A DNA stretch of 64,000 bases from Paenibacillus sp. FSL H8-0332 (GTDB lineage Bacteria; Bacillota; Bacilli; Paenibacillales; Paenibacillaceae). The position numbers were made by a program, and so were the translations under genes. This document shows, in pieces, positions 35,715-43,377 of the stretch. The notes beneath the pieces were generated by a model, which worked only from the letters and a program-made list of their open reading frames with translations, made no database searches and was not told the DNA's origin. The DNA lies in assembly GCF_037963835.1 (NCBI RefSeq), contig NZ_CP150145.1, forward strand, positions 6,510,001 through 6,574,000, given 5' to 3'. How positions within the stretch are numbered: the stretch's first letter is position 1; every line of letters starts with the position of its first letter.

Positions 35715-37682
35715 TTAAGACTGGATATATCCCTGTCTGCGGGCAATGGCATTCATACTGCGGATCTGTGATATGGCGGCGCGCTGCGAGCGGCTCCACT
35801 CTGCTGAAGCGAAGATGACATTGCCTGCCGGATCATCCTTGGAGCGTCCCGCCCGGCCCGCCATCTGCACCAAGGCTGCCTCATCAAAAAGTCCGCTGTC
35901 CGCATCCAGAATAAACACATCACTATGCGGTACTGTGACCCCACGCTCCAGAATCGTTGTCGTTACCAGCAGGGAAATAGTGCAATCCCGGAACTTAAGC
36001 ACCTTCTCTGCTCTGCCCGGATCTTGAGAGGAGGTTCCCTCTATAGACACTTCGGGAAATATCCGCCGCAGCAGCTGCAGCAGCCCCTCAATATGGGCGA
36101 TTCGGGAGACAAAGAGGAAAATCTGCGCCTTACGGTCAAGGGACCGCTGCAAAGCTGACAGCAGTCTCCCCGGAAGCTTCCCCTGCCTCAGACAGCGGTA
36201 GAGCGGCGGAATCCGGATATGGTGCGGGACCGGTAAGGGATGGCCATGAAAGCGGACCGGGACCCTTGCATGCGGCAATCTGCCGGAGCGGGCAAGACGC
36301 TGTAGCCCCACAGGCGGCGTGGCGGAGAGCAGGATGAATCGTCCGCCGGGCTTGCAGACCTGCCTTGCGGCATAGTCCAGCATAGAATCGTTGTGATAGG
36401 GAAACGCATCGATCTCATCGATGATGACCAGATCGAAGGCCTGGTTGAATCGCAGCAGCTGGTGCGTGGTCGCCAGGGTGATCCGGCTGCGGCGCAAGCG
36501 GTCCTCGCTGCCTCCGTACAGCACGGCGGGGACATCCGCCGGGAATGCCTTCGCCAGGCGCGGCGCAAGCTCCAGCACGACGTCGCGCCGCGGGGTGGCG
36601 ATCAGCGCCCGCCCTCCGGCCGCGAGCGCCGCTTCCAAGAGCGGGAAAGTGATCTCCGTCTTTCCCGCGCCCGTCACCGCCCAGAGCAGGAACCGCTCTG
36701 GGCCCGGGTCGGCGGAGCGCCTGCGCGGCTCCGCCAGGAACCCCAGCGCAGCGGCGGCGGCTGCCGCCTGCGCTGCGCTAAGCCCCCACCGGCGTGCCGC
36801 AACGGTGGGGGACACGCCGGCCGTGCAACGCACGGCCGGCAGCGGTGCGCTGCGCAGCAGCAGCGCGCAAGCCCGGCTGCGCCCCAGTGCGAGGCAGGCC
36901 TCGCAATAGGCGCAGCCGGCAAGGCCGCACGCGGCGCAGGCCGTGCGGCCCGTGGGCACGCTGCCGCAGCGCAGGCAGCGCAGTGCTTCGCGGCGGCGCA
37001 GGCCCAGCCGCGCGGCGCCCGCAGGGCCCAGGACGGCGGCCGTAAGGCACAGCCGTCCCTGGAGATAGGCGAGCTGCGCCGCAGCCCGCCAGTTCTCGGC
37101 CAGCTCCGGGAGCTGCTCGGACACCAGTGCCTCTGCTTCACCCTGAAGCAGAGAACGCCCGTCCAGCGCCGCAACCAGCCGGTCAGCTCCCGCTACAAGC
37201 ATCTCCATCTCACTCCTCCGTAAGCTCACCCGTTCATTCGCTCGCCAATTCTCCCTCCTACTCCCCCGTTCATCCATCCACTCCTTCCCCTGCCCACCTG
37301 TCTGTGCATTCTCCCATACACCCTCCAATTCCCCACACCCGCTCCATCCCCTGTCTTCCGGCAGCCTATACACCGCAGCCTCCTCAAAGGGCCAACCCGC
37401 TCCCCGCTCCCCTCCATCCGCTTGCTCCGCCCGGATCTCCGTCTTCAAGTGGGCTGAGGCGTATTTCCTCCAGGCTGTCTCATCCCAGTGCTGCATCTGG
37501 TCCGTGAACCGGCAGGCCGCTGCCAGCTTCACCGCCCAGCCCAGCGGCAGTGACCGGGAGAGCACCACCAGCCCCTCCGCCTCACCCGCCCACCATAATT
37601 CGTCCACCGCCAGATTAAGCGAAATCCGGGCCTGCCATTCTCTGCCCTGCGCCACTACATACACGGCCACCTTCAATCCCAT
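35715..37682 (-). CDS. comFA: ComFA-like late competence DEAD/DEAH helicase
   Basis: 655 residues from ATG at 37682; a longer frame would start inside the preceding terminator. Helicase core: Walker A AVTGAGKTE, DEAD-like DEID in LVIIDEIDAFPYHND, SAT motif LLSATPP, and a C-terminal motif VQMAGRAGRSKDDP. Before it lies a Cys cluster (CLRCGSVPTGRTACAACG, CAYCEAC), the ComFA zinc finger. ComFA powers uptake of single-stranded DNA. The ~330-residue region before the helicase is about twice the usual length and Ala/Arg-rich, with strikingly high GC (about 36590-37110). Confidence 0.92.
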   Translation of the reverse strand: MGLKVAVYVVAQGREWQARISLNLAVDELWWAGEAEGLVVLSRSLPLGWAVKLAAACRFTDQMQHWDETAWRKYASAHLKTEIRAEQADGGERGAGWPFEEAAVYRLPEDRGWSGCGELEGVWENAQTGGQGKEWMDERGSRRENWRANERVSLRRSEMEMLVAGADRLVAALDGRSLLQGEAEALVSEQLPELAENWRAAAQLAYLQGRLCLTAAVLGPAGAARLGLRRREALRCLRCGSVPTGRTACAACGLAGCAYCEACLALGRSRACALLLRSAPLPAVRCTAGVSPTVAARRWGLSAAQAAAAAAALGFLAEPRRRSADPGPERFLLWAVTGAGKTEITFPLLEAALAAGGRALIATPRRDVVLELAPRLAKAFPADVPAVLYGGSEDRLRRSRITLATTHQLLRFNQAFDLVIIDEIDAFPYHNDSMLDYAARQVCKPGGRFILLSATPPVGLQRLARSGRLPHARVPVRFHGHPLPVPHHIRIPPLYRCLRQGKLPGRLLSALQRSLDRKAQIFLFVSRIAHIEGLLQLLRRIFPEVSIEGTSSQDPGRAEKVLKFRDCTISLLVTTTILERGVTVPHSDVFILDADSGLFDEAALVQMAGRAGRSKDDPAGNVIFASAEWSRSQRAAISQIRSMNAIARRQGYIQS

Positions 37683-37702
37683 CGCCCCCTTATCTTTTTG
37701 AA

Positions 37703-37752
37703 CACACAAAAAAGCACACCGCCCCATTCCTGGAGAGTGTGCTTCACCCGTA
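37703..37752 (-). terminator. Terminator before comFA
   Basis: AAGCACAC and GTGTGCTT arms followed by TTTTTG on the minus strand; it ends the 147-residue gene upstream and places the comFA start at 37682. Confidence 0.75.
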
Positions 37753-37769
37753 ACTTACATATTTAGCTG

Positions 37770-38213
37770 TCATTCGCCGTGCTTGGATGGGGATCTCCTG
37801 CTTCCCGGCAGCCGCATCATCCGCAGCGGCAGCAGCGGCTCCTGAACCCGCAGGTCCACTGTAACCCCCTGCTGGAGTTCTACCCTGTCCGCAAGACCGA
37901 AGAACGGTACCGCAGGCGCAAATTCAATAGCTGAGTTGTGATAAGCCATCCGTGAGGCTACCGCCATAGTCCTGTCCTCTGAACCGTCATCCACCAAGGT
38001 AACCTGCAGGGGCCTGCCGATCCAGCAAGCATGAACTGCAAAGGCCCTGAGATACCACTCCACCACGGCCTCATGATTACGGGTAATCAGAATATAGTGA
38101 AGCCGCTTACCAGTCCGTGCTGCTGCCCGGGTCTCTTCCCGATGATGCAGGAGTTGAACAAGGGCTGCTGCGGATGCATAAATAGAGATAATCCAGATTA
38201 ACTGGGCGATCAT
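37770..38213 (-). CDS. Short membrane-anchored protein with a glycosyltransferase-2-like motif
   Basis: 147 residues from ATG at 38213 (AGGGAGGTG seven bases upstream). One N-terminal membrane helix (MIAQLIWIISIYASAAALVQLL), then a cytosolic part with YILITRNHEAVVEWYLRA and VTLVDDGSEDRTMAVA. The last is like the nucleotide-sugar site of GT2 enzymes, but the acceptor half (QXXRW region) is absent, so catalysis is doubtful. Lies between degU and comFA with its own terminator. I do not recognise a named family; it could be a reduced GT2 relic or a regulatory protein. Confidence 0.6.
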   Translation of the reverse strand: MIAQLIWIISIYASAAALVQLLHHREETRAAARTGKRLHYILITRNHEAVVEWYLRAFAVHACWIGRPLQVTLVDDGSEDRTMAVASRMAYHNSAIEFAPAVPFFGLADRVELQQGVTVDLRVQEPLLPLRMMRLPGSRRSPSKHGE

Positions 38214-38281
38214 GAAGATGCACCTCCCTCTTATACCCACACTATATGCCGGTGATAAAAGGACGGTGACAGCCCACTAGC

Positions 38282-38298
38282 GCGGGAACATTTCCCGC
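38282..38298. repeat. Perfect short palindrome upstream of the GT2-like gene
   Basis: GCGGGAA-CAT-TTCCCGC, 7-bp perfect arms, about 70 bases before the gene at 38213; possibly a repressor operator. Confidence 0.4.
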
Positions 38299-38465
38299 CA
38301 GTTCAACTTGGGTACATAATTAAATCAGCATTTTGCAAAATTCGAATAGAGTGCGGACTGAAACAATACTATGGCTGCAGCTCGCGGCTGCATACAAGTT
38401 ATGTACCGTTTTATAGGATCATTAGGATTCTCCAAAACGCTCAGTTAAAAGTTTATGAGAGGAAG

Positions 38466-39188
38466 CTATAAAGTTACCCAGCCATATTTGATAGAATTAA
38501 TTACAGCCTGCGTGCGGTCGTCCACTTCCATCTTTTGCAGAATACTGCTGACATGGTTTTTGACCGTCTTCTCACTGATAAACAGATACTCCCCGATCAT
38601 CTTGTTACTCTTGCCCTCTGCCATCAAGCGCAGCACCTCTGCCTCACGGCGGGTCAGCGGATTGTTGTCGCCTGCGACGAATTTGACACCGGCTTCCTTC
38701 ACGGCCGTCTCGGCCATAGCGCCAGTCTCGTTAAGATACGTCATGCGCCGCAGCTGATTAATCAGCTTGCCGGTCACCTTCGGATGGATAAAAGCATGCC
38801 CCTCGCATACAGAGCGGATCGCATTAATCAGCGACTCAGCTTCCATATCCTTCAACAGGTATCCGTTCGCCCCCTTGCGCAGCGTCTCAAATACATAGCT
38901 TTCATCGTCATGAATCGAGAGGATAATCACTTTGACATCCGGGAACATTTCACGGAGCTTTTGCGTAGCCTCCACGCCGTTCTCGATGGGCATATTGATA
39001 TCCATCAGCACGATATCCGGCTTGTTGCCGTTGCAGAATTCAAGCACCTGGATGCCGTCACCGCATTCGCCAATGACCTCGATGTCATCCTCCATATTCA
39101 AAATACGCTTGAGCCCTTCACGAAACAATTGATGATCATCGGCCAAAAGAACTTTAATGGGCGCTTTGCCAGAGTTTTGGTTCTCCAT
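38466..39188 (-). CDS. degU: Response regulator DegU
   Basis: 240 residues from ATG at 39188 (AAGGAG upstream). Receiver domain with DDHQ and phospho-acceptor D63 in LMDINMP, and C-terminal LuxR/NarL helix-turn-helix LTRREAEVLRLMAEGKSNKM and ISEKTVKNHVSSIL. DegU controls exoenzymes, competence, motility and biofilm in B. subtilis. Starts four bases after the degS stop. Confidence 0.95.
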   Translation of the reverse strand: MENQNSGKAPIKVLLADDHQLFREGLKRILNMEDDIEVIGECGDGIQVLEFCNGNKPDIVLMDINMPIENGVEATQKLREMFPDVKVIILSIHDDESYVFETLRKGANGYLLKDMEAESLINAIRSVCEGHAFIHPKVTGKLINQLRRMTYLNETGAMAETAVKEAGVKFVAGDNNPLTRREAEVLRLMAEGKSNKMIGEYLFISEKTVKNHVSSILQKMEVDDRTQAVINSIKYGWVTL

Positions 39189-39192
39189 CACA

Positions 39193-40365
39193 TTACTCCT
39201 TTCCCTTTTCCACATTCGTCGGAATGTGAATTACGATTGTTGTGCCCTGGTTCTCGGCTGACTGTATTTCCATTCTTCCCTCCAGCAATTCCACGCGTTC
39301 GCGCATACCCACCAGACCGAAGCTTTCCCGGTTGGCTTGTTCACTGATTTTTTTTACATTGAAGCCTAAGCCATTGTCTTTCACGACAATCTTGATCAAT
39401 TGAGCCTGATAAGTAATCTCCACCAGTACGTAACTCGGATAAGCGTGCTTCGCCGCATTGGACAGACCCTCCTGCACCAGCCGGTATACCGCCGCTTCCA
39501 TCGCTGAGGACAAACGGTGCTCCTTCCCCCTGGTTTCAAAAGAGGTGCGGATCTTCGTCTTCTCCTCATAATCATGCACGTACTTCCGCAGAGTCGGAAT
39601 CAGCCCCAAATCATCAAGCGCCATCGGACGCAGGTTGAAAATAACCTTGCGCATTTCTTCCAGGCTGTATCTTACCTGCCCCTTTAAGTCTATTACTTCG
39701 GCTTGTACCAGCCCAAATTCCTGCTTTACCAGCATTCTTTCTACAATTTCCGTCCTTAGGACTAGATTCGCCAGCATTTGAGCAGGACCGTCATGAATTT
39801 CCCGGGCAATTCTTTTCCGTTCCTCTTCTTGAGCCAGGATTATTTTGAGTCCGATCATCTGACGGTTCTTCGCAGATTCGACAATTCGCGTCACTTGACC
39901 TAGTTCTCCAGACAGATATTCCAGGACAACGCTCATTTGCGAACCAATCGATTCGGCACGTTCTACAGAATTTTCGACACTGCGAACCCGCATTTGCAGT
40001 TCATCGCGTCTGTTCCGCAGATAAGCCTCCCTCTCCCTGGTCATCATCAGCTCAAGCTGCAGCTCTGTCGCCTTCTCATAGGCAATCCGTATGTCCTTCT
40101 CCGTGTAGCGGACAAAATCCCGGCTGACCTCTGTCAGCCGGATTCGGGAGCGGTGGTACTGCTGCTCCAGCTTGTCTACCTTTTGCAATGTTTCATCCGT
40201 TTCTTCCATGACCCGCTGCAGTTCTTTGTTGAGTGCAGCAAGCTCATCCCGTGCCACCTGCAATATTTCGAATATCTGATACTTGCTGCTCTCCATCACG
40301 TCGATGGTGTTTTTAATCACCCGATCTATCGCATCGGCTTGAAATTCCACGGATGCTTGCCCCAT
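39193..40365 (-). CDS. degS: Sensor histidine kinase DegS
   Basis: 390 residues, cytoplasmic (no membrane helix). Long N-terminal coiled coil (DegS sensory domain, ILQVARDELAALNKELQRVM), then HisKA_3 with EERKRIAREIHDGPAQML (phospho-His H191) and ATPase motifs VQEGLSNAAKHAYPS and DNGLGF. The start ATG has no clear Shine-Dalgarno next to it; instead it is preceded by one arm of a 12-bp inverted repeat. Confidence 0.95.
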   Translation of the reverse strand: MGQASVEFQADAIDRVIKNTIDVMESSKYQIFEILQVARDELAALNKELQRVMEETDETLQKVDKLEQQYHRSRIRLTEVSRDFVRYTEKDIRIAYEKATELQLELMMTREREAYLRNRRDELQMRVRSVENSVERAESIGSQMSVVLEYLSGELGQVTRIVESAKNRQMIGLKIILAQEEERKRIAREIHDGPAQMLANLVLRTEIVERMLVKQEFGLVQAEVIDLKGQVRYSLEEMRKVIFNLRPMALDDLGLIPTLRKYVHDYEEKTKIRTSFETRGKEHRLSSAMEAAVYRLVQEGLSNAAKHAYPSYVLVEITYQAQLIKIVVKDNGLGFNVKKISEQANRESFGLVGMRERVELLEGRMEIQSAENQGTTIVIHIPTNVEKGKE

Positions 40366-40367
40366 TT

Positions 40368-40421
40368 CTATCGAATCGTATTAAAGGCTTTCCTTTATAC
40401 TAACATATCACGATTCGATAG
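40368..40421 (-). promoter_or_regulatory. Inverted repeat joining the end of the glycosidase gene to the degS start
   Basis: CTATCGAATCGT (40410-40421) and ACGATTCGATAG (40368-40379) are a perfect 12-bp inverted repeat, read on the minus strand. The first arm contains the last codons and stop of the upstream gene; the second ends two bases before the degS ATG. Inside, AAAGG-AAAG-CCTTT forms a second small hairpin holding the only Shine-Dalgarno-like sequence. Confidence 0.7.
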
Positions 40422-43137
40422 TTACGGTCTTAGTGTTCTGTTCCCATTTTACAGTGAGTCCAAGCTGTTCTGTCACGAGTCTGAGCGGTACTAAAGTCCT
40501 GGAATTCAGGATCATAGGTGATACTTCAGCACTCTGCCGCTTCCCGTTCAGCACGAATTCCTTCTTGTTCACGGTCAGATCCAGCGCCTTGGCGCCGCGA
40601 AGGACCATTATCTTCTTGGTCTTCGCATCCCAGACTGCATTGCCGCCGAACGCGTCCAGAACATATTTTATCGGCACATACGTACTGCCGTCCTTCACGA
40701 TCGGTGCGACATCAATCGGCCGCTTGGTGCCGTTAACCGTCATCGCCTTGCCCCCAATGCTCATCGCCGCCGTCCCTTTGGGCAGTCCCGCCTCACTGGA
40801 AAGCGATGGCATCACAAAGGAAATATTATCAAAGGCCACTGTCCCTGTCTTGGCCCGCTCATCCTGGCCTTCTTCTACATTTACCACGTAAAGTCTCTTA
40901 AGGGAAGCTGGGAATTTAATCCCTGAGCCGGACAGATCGATATTAAGCGTCTTCCAGCCGTTCCAGTCGATGACTTTCGCCAGATCAATATAGGCCGTCT
41001 TTCCGCTGGCATCCGTCAGCTCGGCACGCATCCAGTTCAGGCTCATGTCCCCCATCACATCGACTGACATTGAGGTTGCCGCCGCCGGAATATCCTTGCC
41101 TGTTGTACCGTTGAACTGGGCGTATGCGTACATTTTGCCGGTGCCTGCACTCATATCATAGCTAAGCGATAAGACCTTCGAGCCTGCACGCTCTGCGCTG
41201 CCCGCAACTACTGCTGCTGTTCCAGTGACGCCTGCCGCATTGGTAGTGAACGTGAACGGATAGTTGGCATTCTCGAAATCCTCCCACGCCGTAGCAGCTG
41301 CAGTAGACAAAACAACCGCCGTGCTGAAGCCGTCATAGCGGGCAATCGCATATCCGGTAGTTACGCCAGGATCGACCGCCTCCACCTTAAGCTTGCCGTC
41401 CCCCACACTTCCCTTGAAGCCGATAAACTCCCACTTCAGTGCGGTTGCCGGAACAGCTATCGTTGCTCCGTTCTTCGATACTGCGCTAACCGGAACCGAT
41501 ACAGTGGCCCCGGCTTGCAGCGGTGCAGTTGCTGTACCGGCAATCAGGCTGGACAAGTCTTCTCCGCCCAGAACGGTGACCTCGGTCTCGGCACTCGCTG
41601 TTCCGCTGGTAGCCTTCAGCTTCACGGTTCCTGGCTTGACTGCCGTGGCTTCGCCCGCATTCACAGTCACACTGCCGCCGCTGGCGGTCCAGGCCGGGTT
41701 AGCTGCCGCTACATCCACCGGATTGTAATACGTATCATAGCCCTTCAGGGAGTATGTGGCCTTTTGTCCGATTAACAGCACCGAACTTCCGCTGATCTTG
41801 ATCCCTTTCACTTCACCTTGCGGAGCAGAAGTATATACCCCTACGCCGTTAACGATTGTGCGCTGCTCCTTGCCGTATTCGGTATTGAAGGTAAGTGTAG
41901 TCGAGGTTTCAGCCAGCGGGCGGTCTACCATCGTTGTAGAGCCCCCTCCGTCCAGATTAATCCCTTTCCACACCCCGATATTCGTCATGAAGGATTGCAG
42001 CTCTGTCAGTGACAGACCCGCACTATTGCTGTTCTTCTCGGCTGCAATGACATATACATACCTGCCATCCTGGGAATAACCCAGCGCTGTACGCGCCCGG
42101 TATCCGCCAATGCTACTTGTAGAACGGGAGAACGACGACGCTTTGCCGTTATTGACCAGAATGGTATGCCCCCCAATCATCATCTGCAGCGTGGAAGGAT
42201 CAAGCTGCTGCTGGGTGGTTTTGGAGCGGAGCACATAGGTACTGTTCAGCTTCTGTCCTACTACCAGATGAGCCTTAACAAACTGCGCGGCCAGCCCGTG
42301 CGTCCGTAGAATATAGGCCCCTTTGGGTACGGTCACCGGCAGAGCTGAATCCAGCGAGATCTGGGTAATCGTATCATTCTCTACCAGCACCTCCGTTGGT
42401 GTAGTAGAGCTGCCCTTAGGCCGCTCCAGCGCTGTCCAAGCATCTGTATAGATATAAGCAGCATTAGCATGACTGTAAGTGGAGCTGCCACCTTCGGGAT
42501 TGTAGGCCCCTTTGTTGACGCCGGACAGCGGGAACTGGGAACCATCCTCTGCGGTCAGCATCCCCTCAAACGTATATTCATCAATGATAGGTTTACGGTC
42601 CTTGGTTACTGCAAAAGCATACATTCCGTTCAGCTGTGAAGGAGTAGACACCAGCACTCCGCCGGATACCTGACCGCCAATCGGTGCACCTTCTCCGCCG
42701 GTATTGAAGTAATCCCCGTTCACCGCCGCGACCGCTCCTGTCTCCGCCGCCATTCCCCCGGTGCTCTGCCGTGTCGTCAGATTCCCGCCTTTGCCAGTCA
42801 TTACATCTAGAGAGACATAAGGATTATTCAGATCGACACGAATGACGCTGGCCAATCCTGTCGCACTCTTACCAGAACGCACCGTGGTAAATTTATATTT
42901 CATCATCATCGCACCGGAAGTAACAACCTCTTCACTCAGTTTTGTCGCCGAGAAGGACGCTGCTGCTTGTGCTACCGGCGCAGGGCCTGCGCCCAGCCAT
43001 CCGGCACCCTCACTCCCGACAACCGGCATGATCCAGATTACACCCGCCAGGGATGCAGCAATCCATTTTTTAGCAGGCGACCATTGATTTCCCCGTGTTT
43101 GCTCTGTACTCTTTTTCCCCATGTCAAGCTCATTCAT
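40408..43137 (-). CDS. Secreted phosphodiester-glycosidase (NAGPA) domain protein with stalk domains
   Basis: 909 residues. N-terminal signal-like segment (WIAASLAGVIWIMPVVGSEG), then a NAGPA domain with AVNGDYFNTGGEGAPIGG, RARTALGYSQDGRYVYVIA and the active-site motif GINLDGGGSTTM (about residues 85-430). Big-type Ig and carbohydrate-binding-like beta modules follow. The C-terminus has two copper-amine-oxidase-N-like 'stalk' repeats (YVPIKYVLDAFGGNAVWD and LVPLRLVTEQLGLTVKWE). NAGPA proteins cleave or transfer sugar phosphodiesters in glycopolymers, so it may act on the cell wall polymer; the substrate is inference. It lies upstream of degS. Confidence 0.85.
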   Translation of the reverse strand: MNELDMGKKSTEQTRGNQWSPAKKWIAASLAGVIWIMPVVGSEGAGWLGAGPAPVAQAAASFSATKLSEEVVTSGAMMMKYKFTTVRSGKSATGLASVIRVDLNNPYVSLDVMTGKGGNLTTRQSTGGMAAETGAVAAVNGDYFNTGGEGAPIGGQVSGGVLVSTPSQLNGMYAFAVTKDRKPIIDEYTFEGMLTAEDGSQFPLSGVNKGAYNPEGGSSTYSHANAAYIYTDAWTALERPKGSSTTPTEVLVENDTITQISLDSALPVTVPKGAYILRTHGLAAQFVKAHLVVGQKLNSTYVLRSKTTQQQLDPSTLQMMIGGHTILVNNGKASSFSRSTSSIGGYRARTALGYSQDGRYVYVIAAEKNSNSAGLSLTELQSFMTNIGVWKGINLDGGGSTTMVDRPLAETSTTLTFNTEYGKEQRTIVNGVGVYTSAPQGEVKGIKISGSSVLLIGQKATYSLKGYDTYYNPVDVAAANPAWTASGGSVTVNAGEATAVKPGTVKLKATSGTASAETEVTVLGGEDLSSLIAGTATAPLQAGATVSVPVSAVSKNGATIAVPATALKWEFIGFKGSVGDGKLKVEAVDPGVTTGYAIARYDGFSTAVVLSTAAATAWEDFENANYPFTFTTNAAGVTGTAAVVAGSAERAGSKVLSLSYDMSAGTGKMYAYAQFNGTTGKDIPAAATSMSVDVMGDMSLNWMRAELTDASGKTAYIDLAKVIDWNGWKTLNIDLSGSGIKFPASLKRLYVVNVEEGQDERAKTGTVAFDNISFVMPSLSSEAGLPKGTAAMSIGGKAMTVNGTKRPIDVAPIVKDGSTYVPIKYVLDAFGGNAVWDAKTKKIMVLRGAKALDLTVNKKEFVLNGKRQSAEVSPMILNSRTLVPLRLVTEQLGLTVKWEQNTKTVTIES

Positions 43138-43206
43138 TTCAGTGTAACTCTCCCATCTATTTGTACTCTTCTACCTCGCTATCAAGACCTGAATATCAGT
43201 TCATAG

Positions 43207-43231
43207 TAATAGACTATACCTTTAATAGACT
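43207..43231 (-). promoter_or_regulatory. Direct repeat upstream of the NAGPA gene
   Basis: TAATAGACT occurs twice with 16-base phasing, 70-95 bases before the NAGPA-domain gene, as for a dimeric activator. Regulator unknown. Confidence 0.3.
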
Positions 43232-43320
43232 GAATTCAGCTCGAAAAGTTGCGAAAATTGGAGAGAACTAGCAGGTTTTACCGGCTGGGTGGAGTCACAC
43301 TGGGGCGGTCATGGCATGCC

Positions 43321-43351
43321 AAAAAAGCACCCGGCCATAGACCGGATGCTC
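43321..43351 (-). terminator. Terminator of the giant SLH gene
   Basis: GCATCCGG and CCGGGTGC arms followed by TTTTTT on the minus strand. Confidence 0.8.
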
Positions 43352-43377
43352 TGCTTAACTATACAATTCCCTTACTC

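Noticed and set aside
36393..37223. Long open frame (276 codons) on the plus strand
   Set aside because: It is antisense to comFA in the GC-rich segment where stop codons are rare; no motif, no ribosome site.
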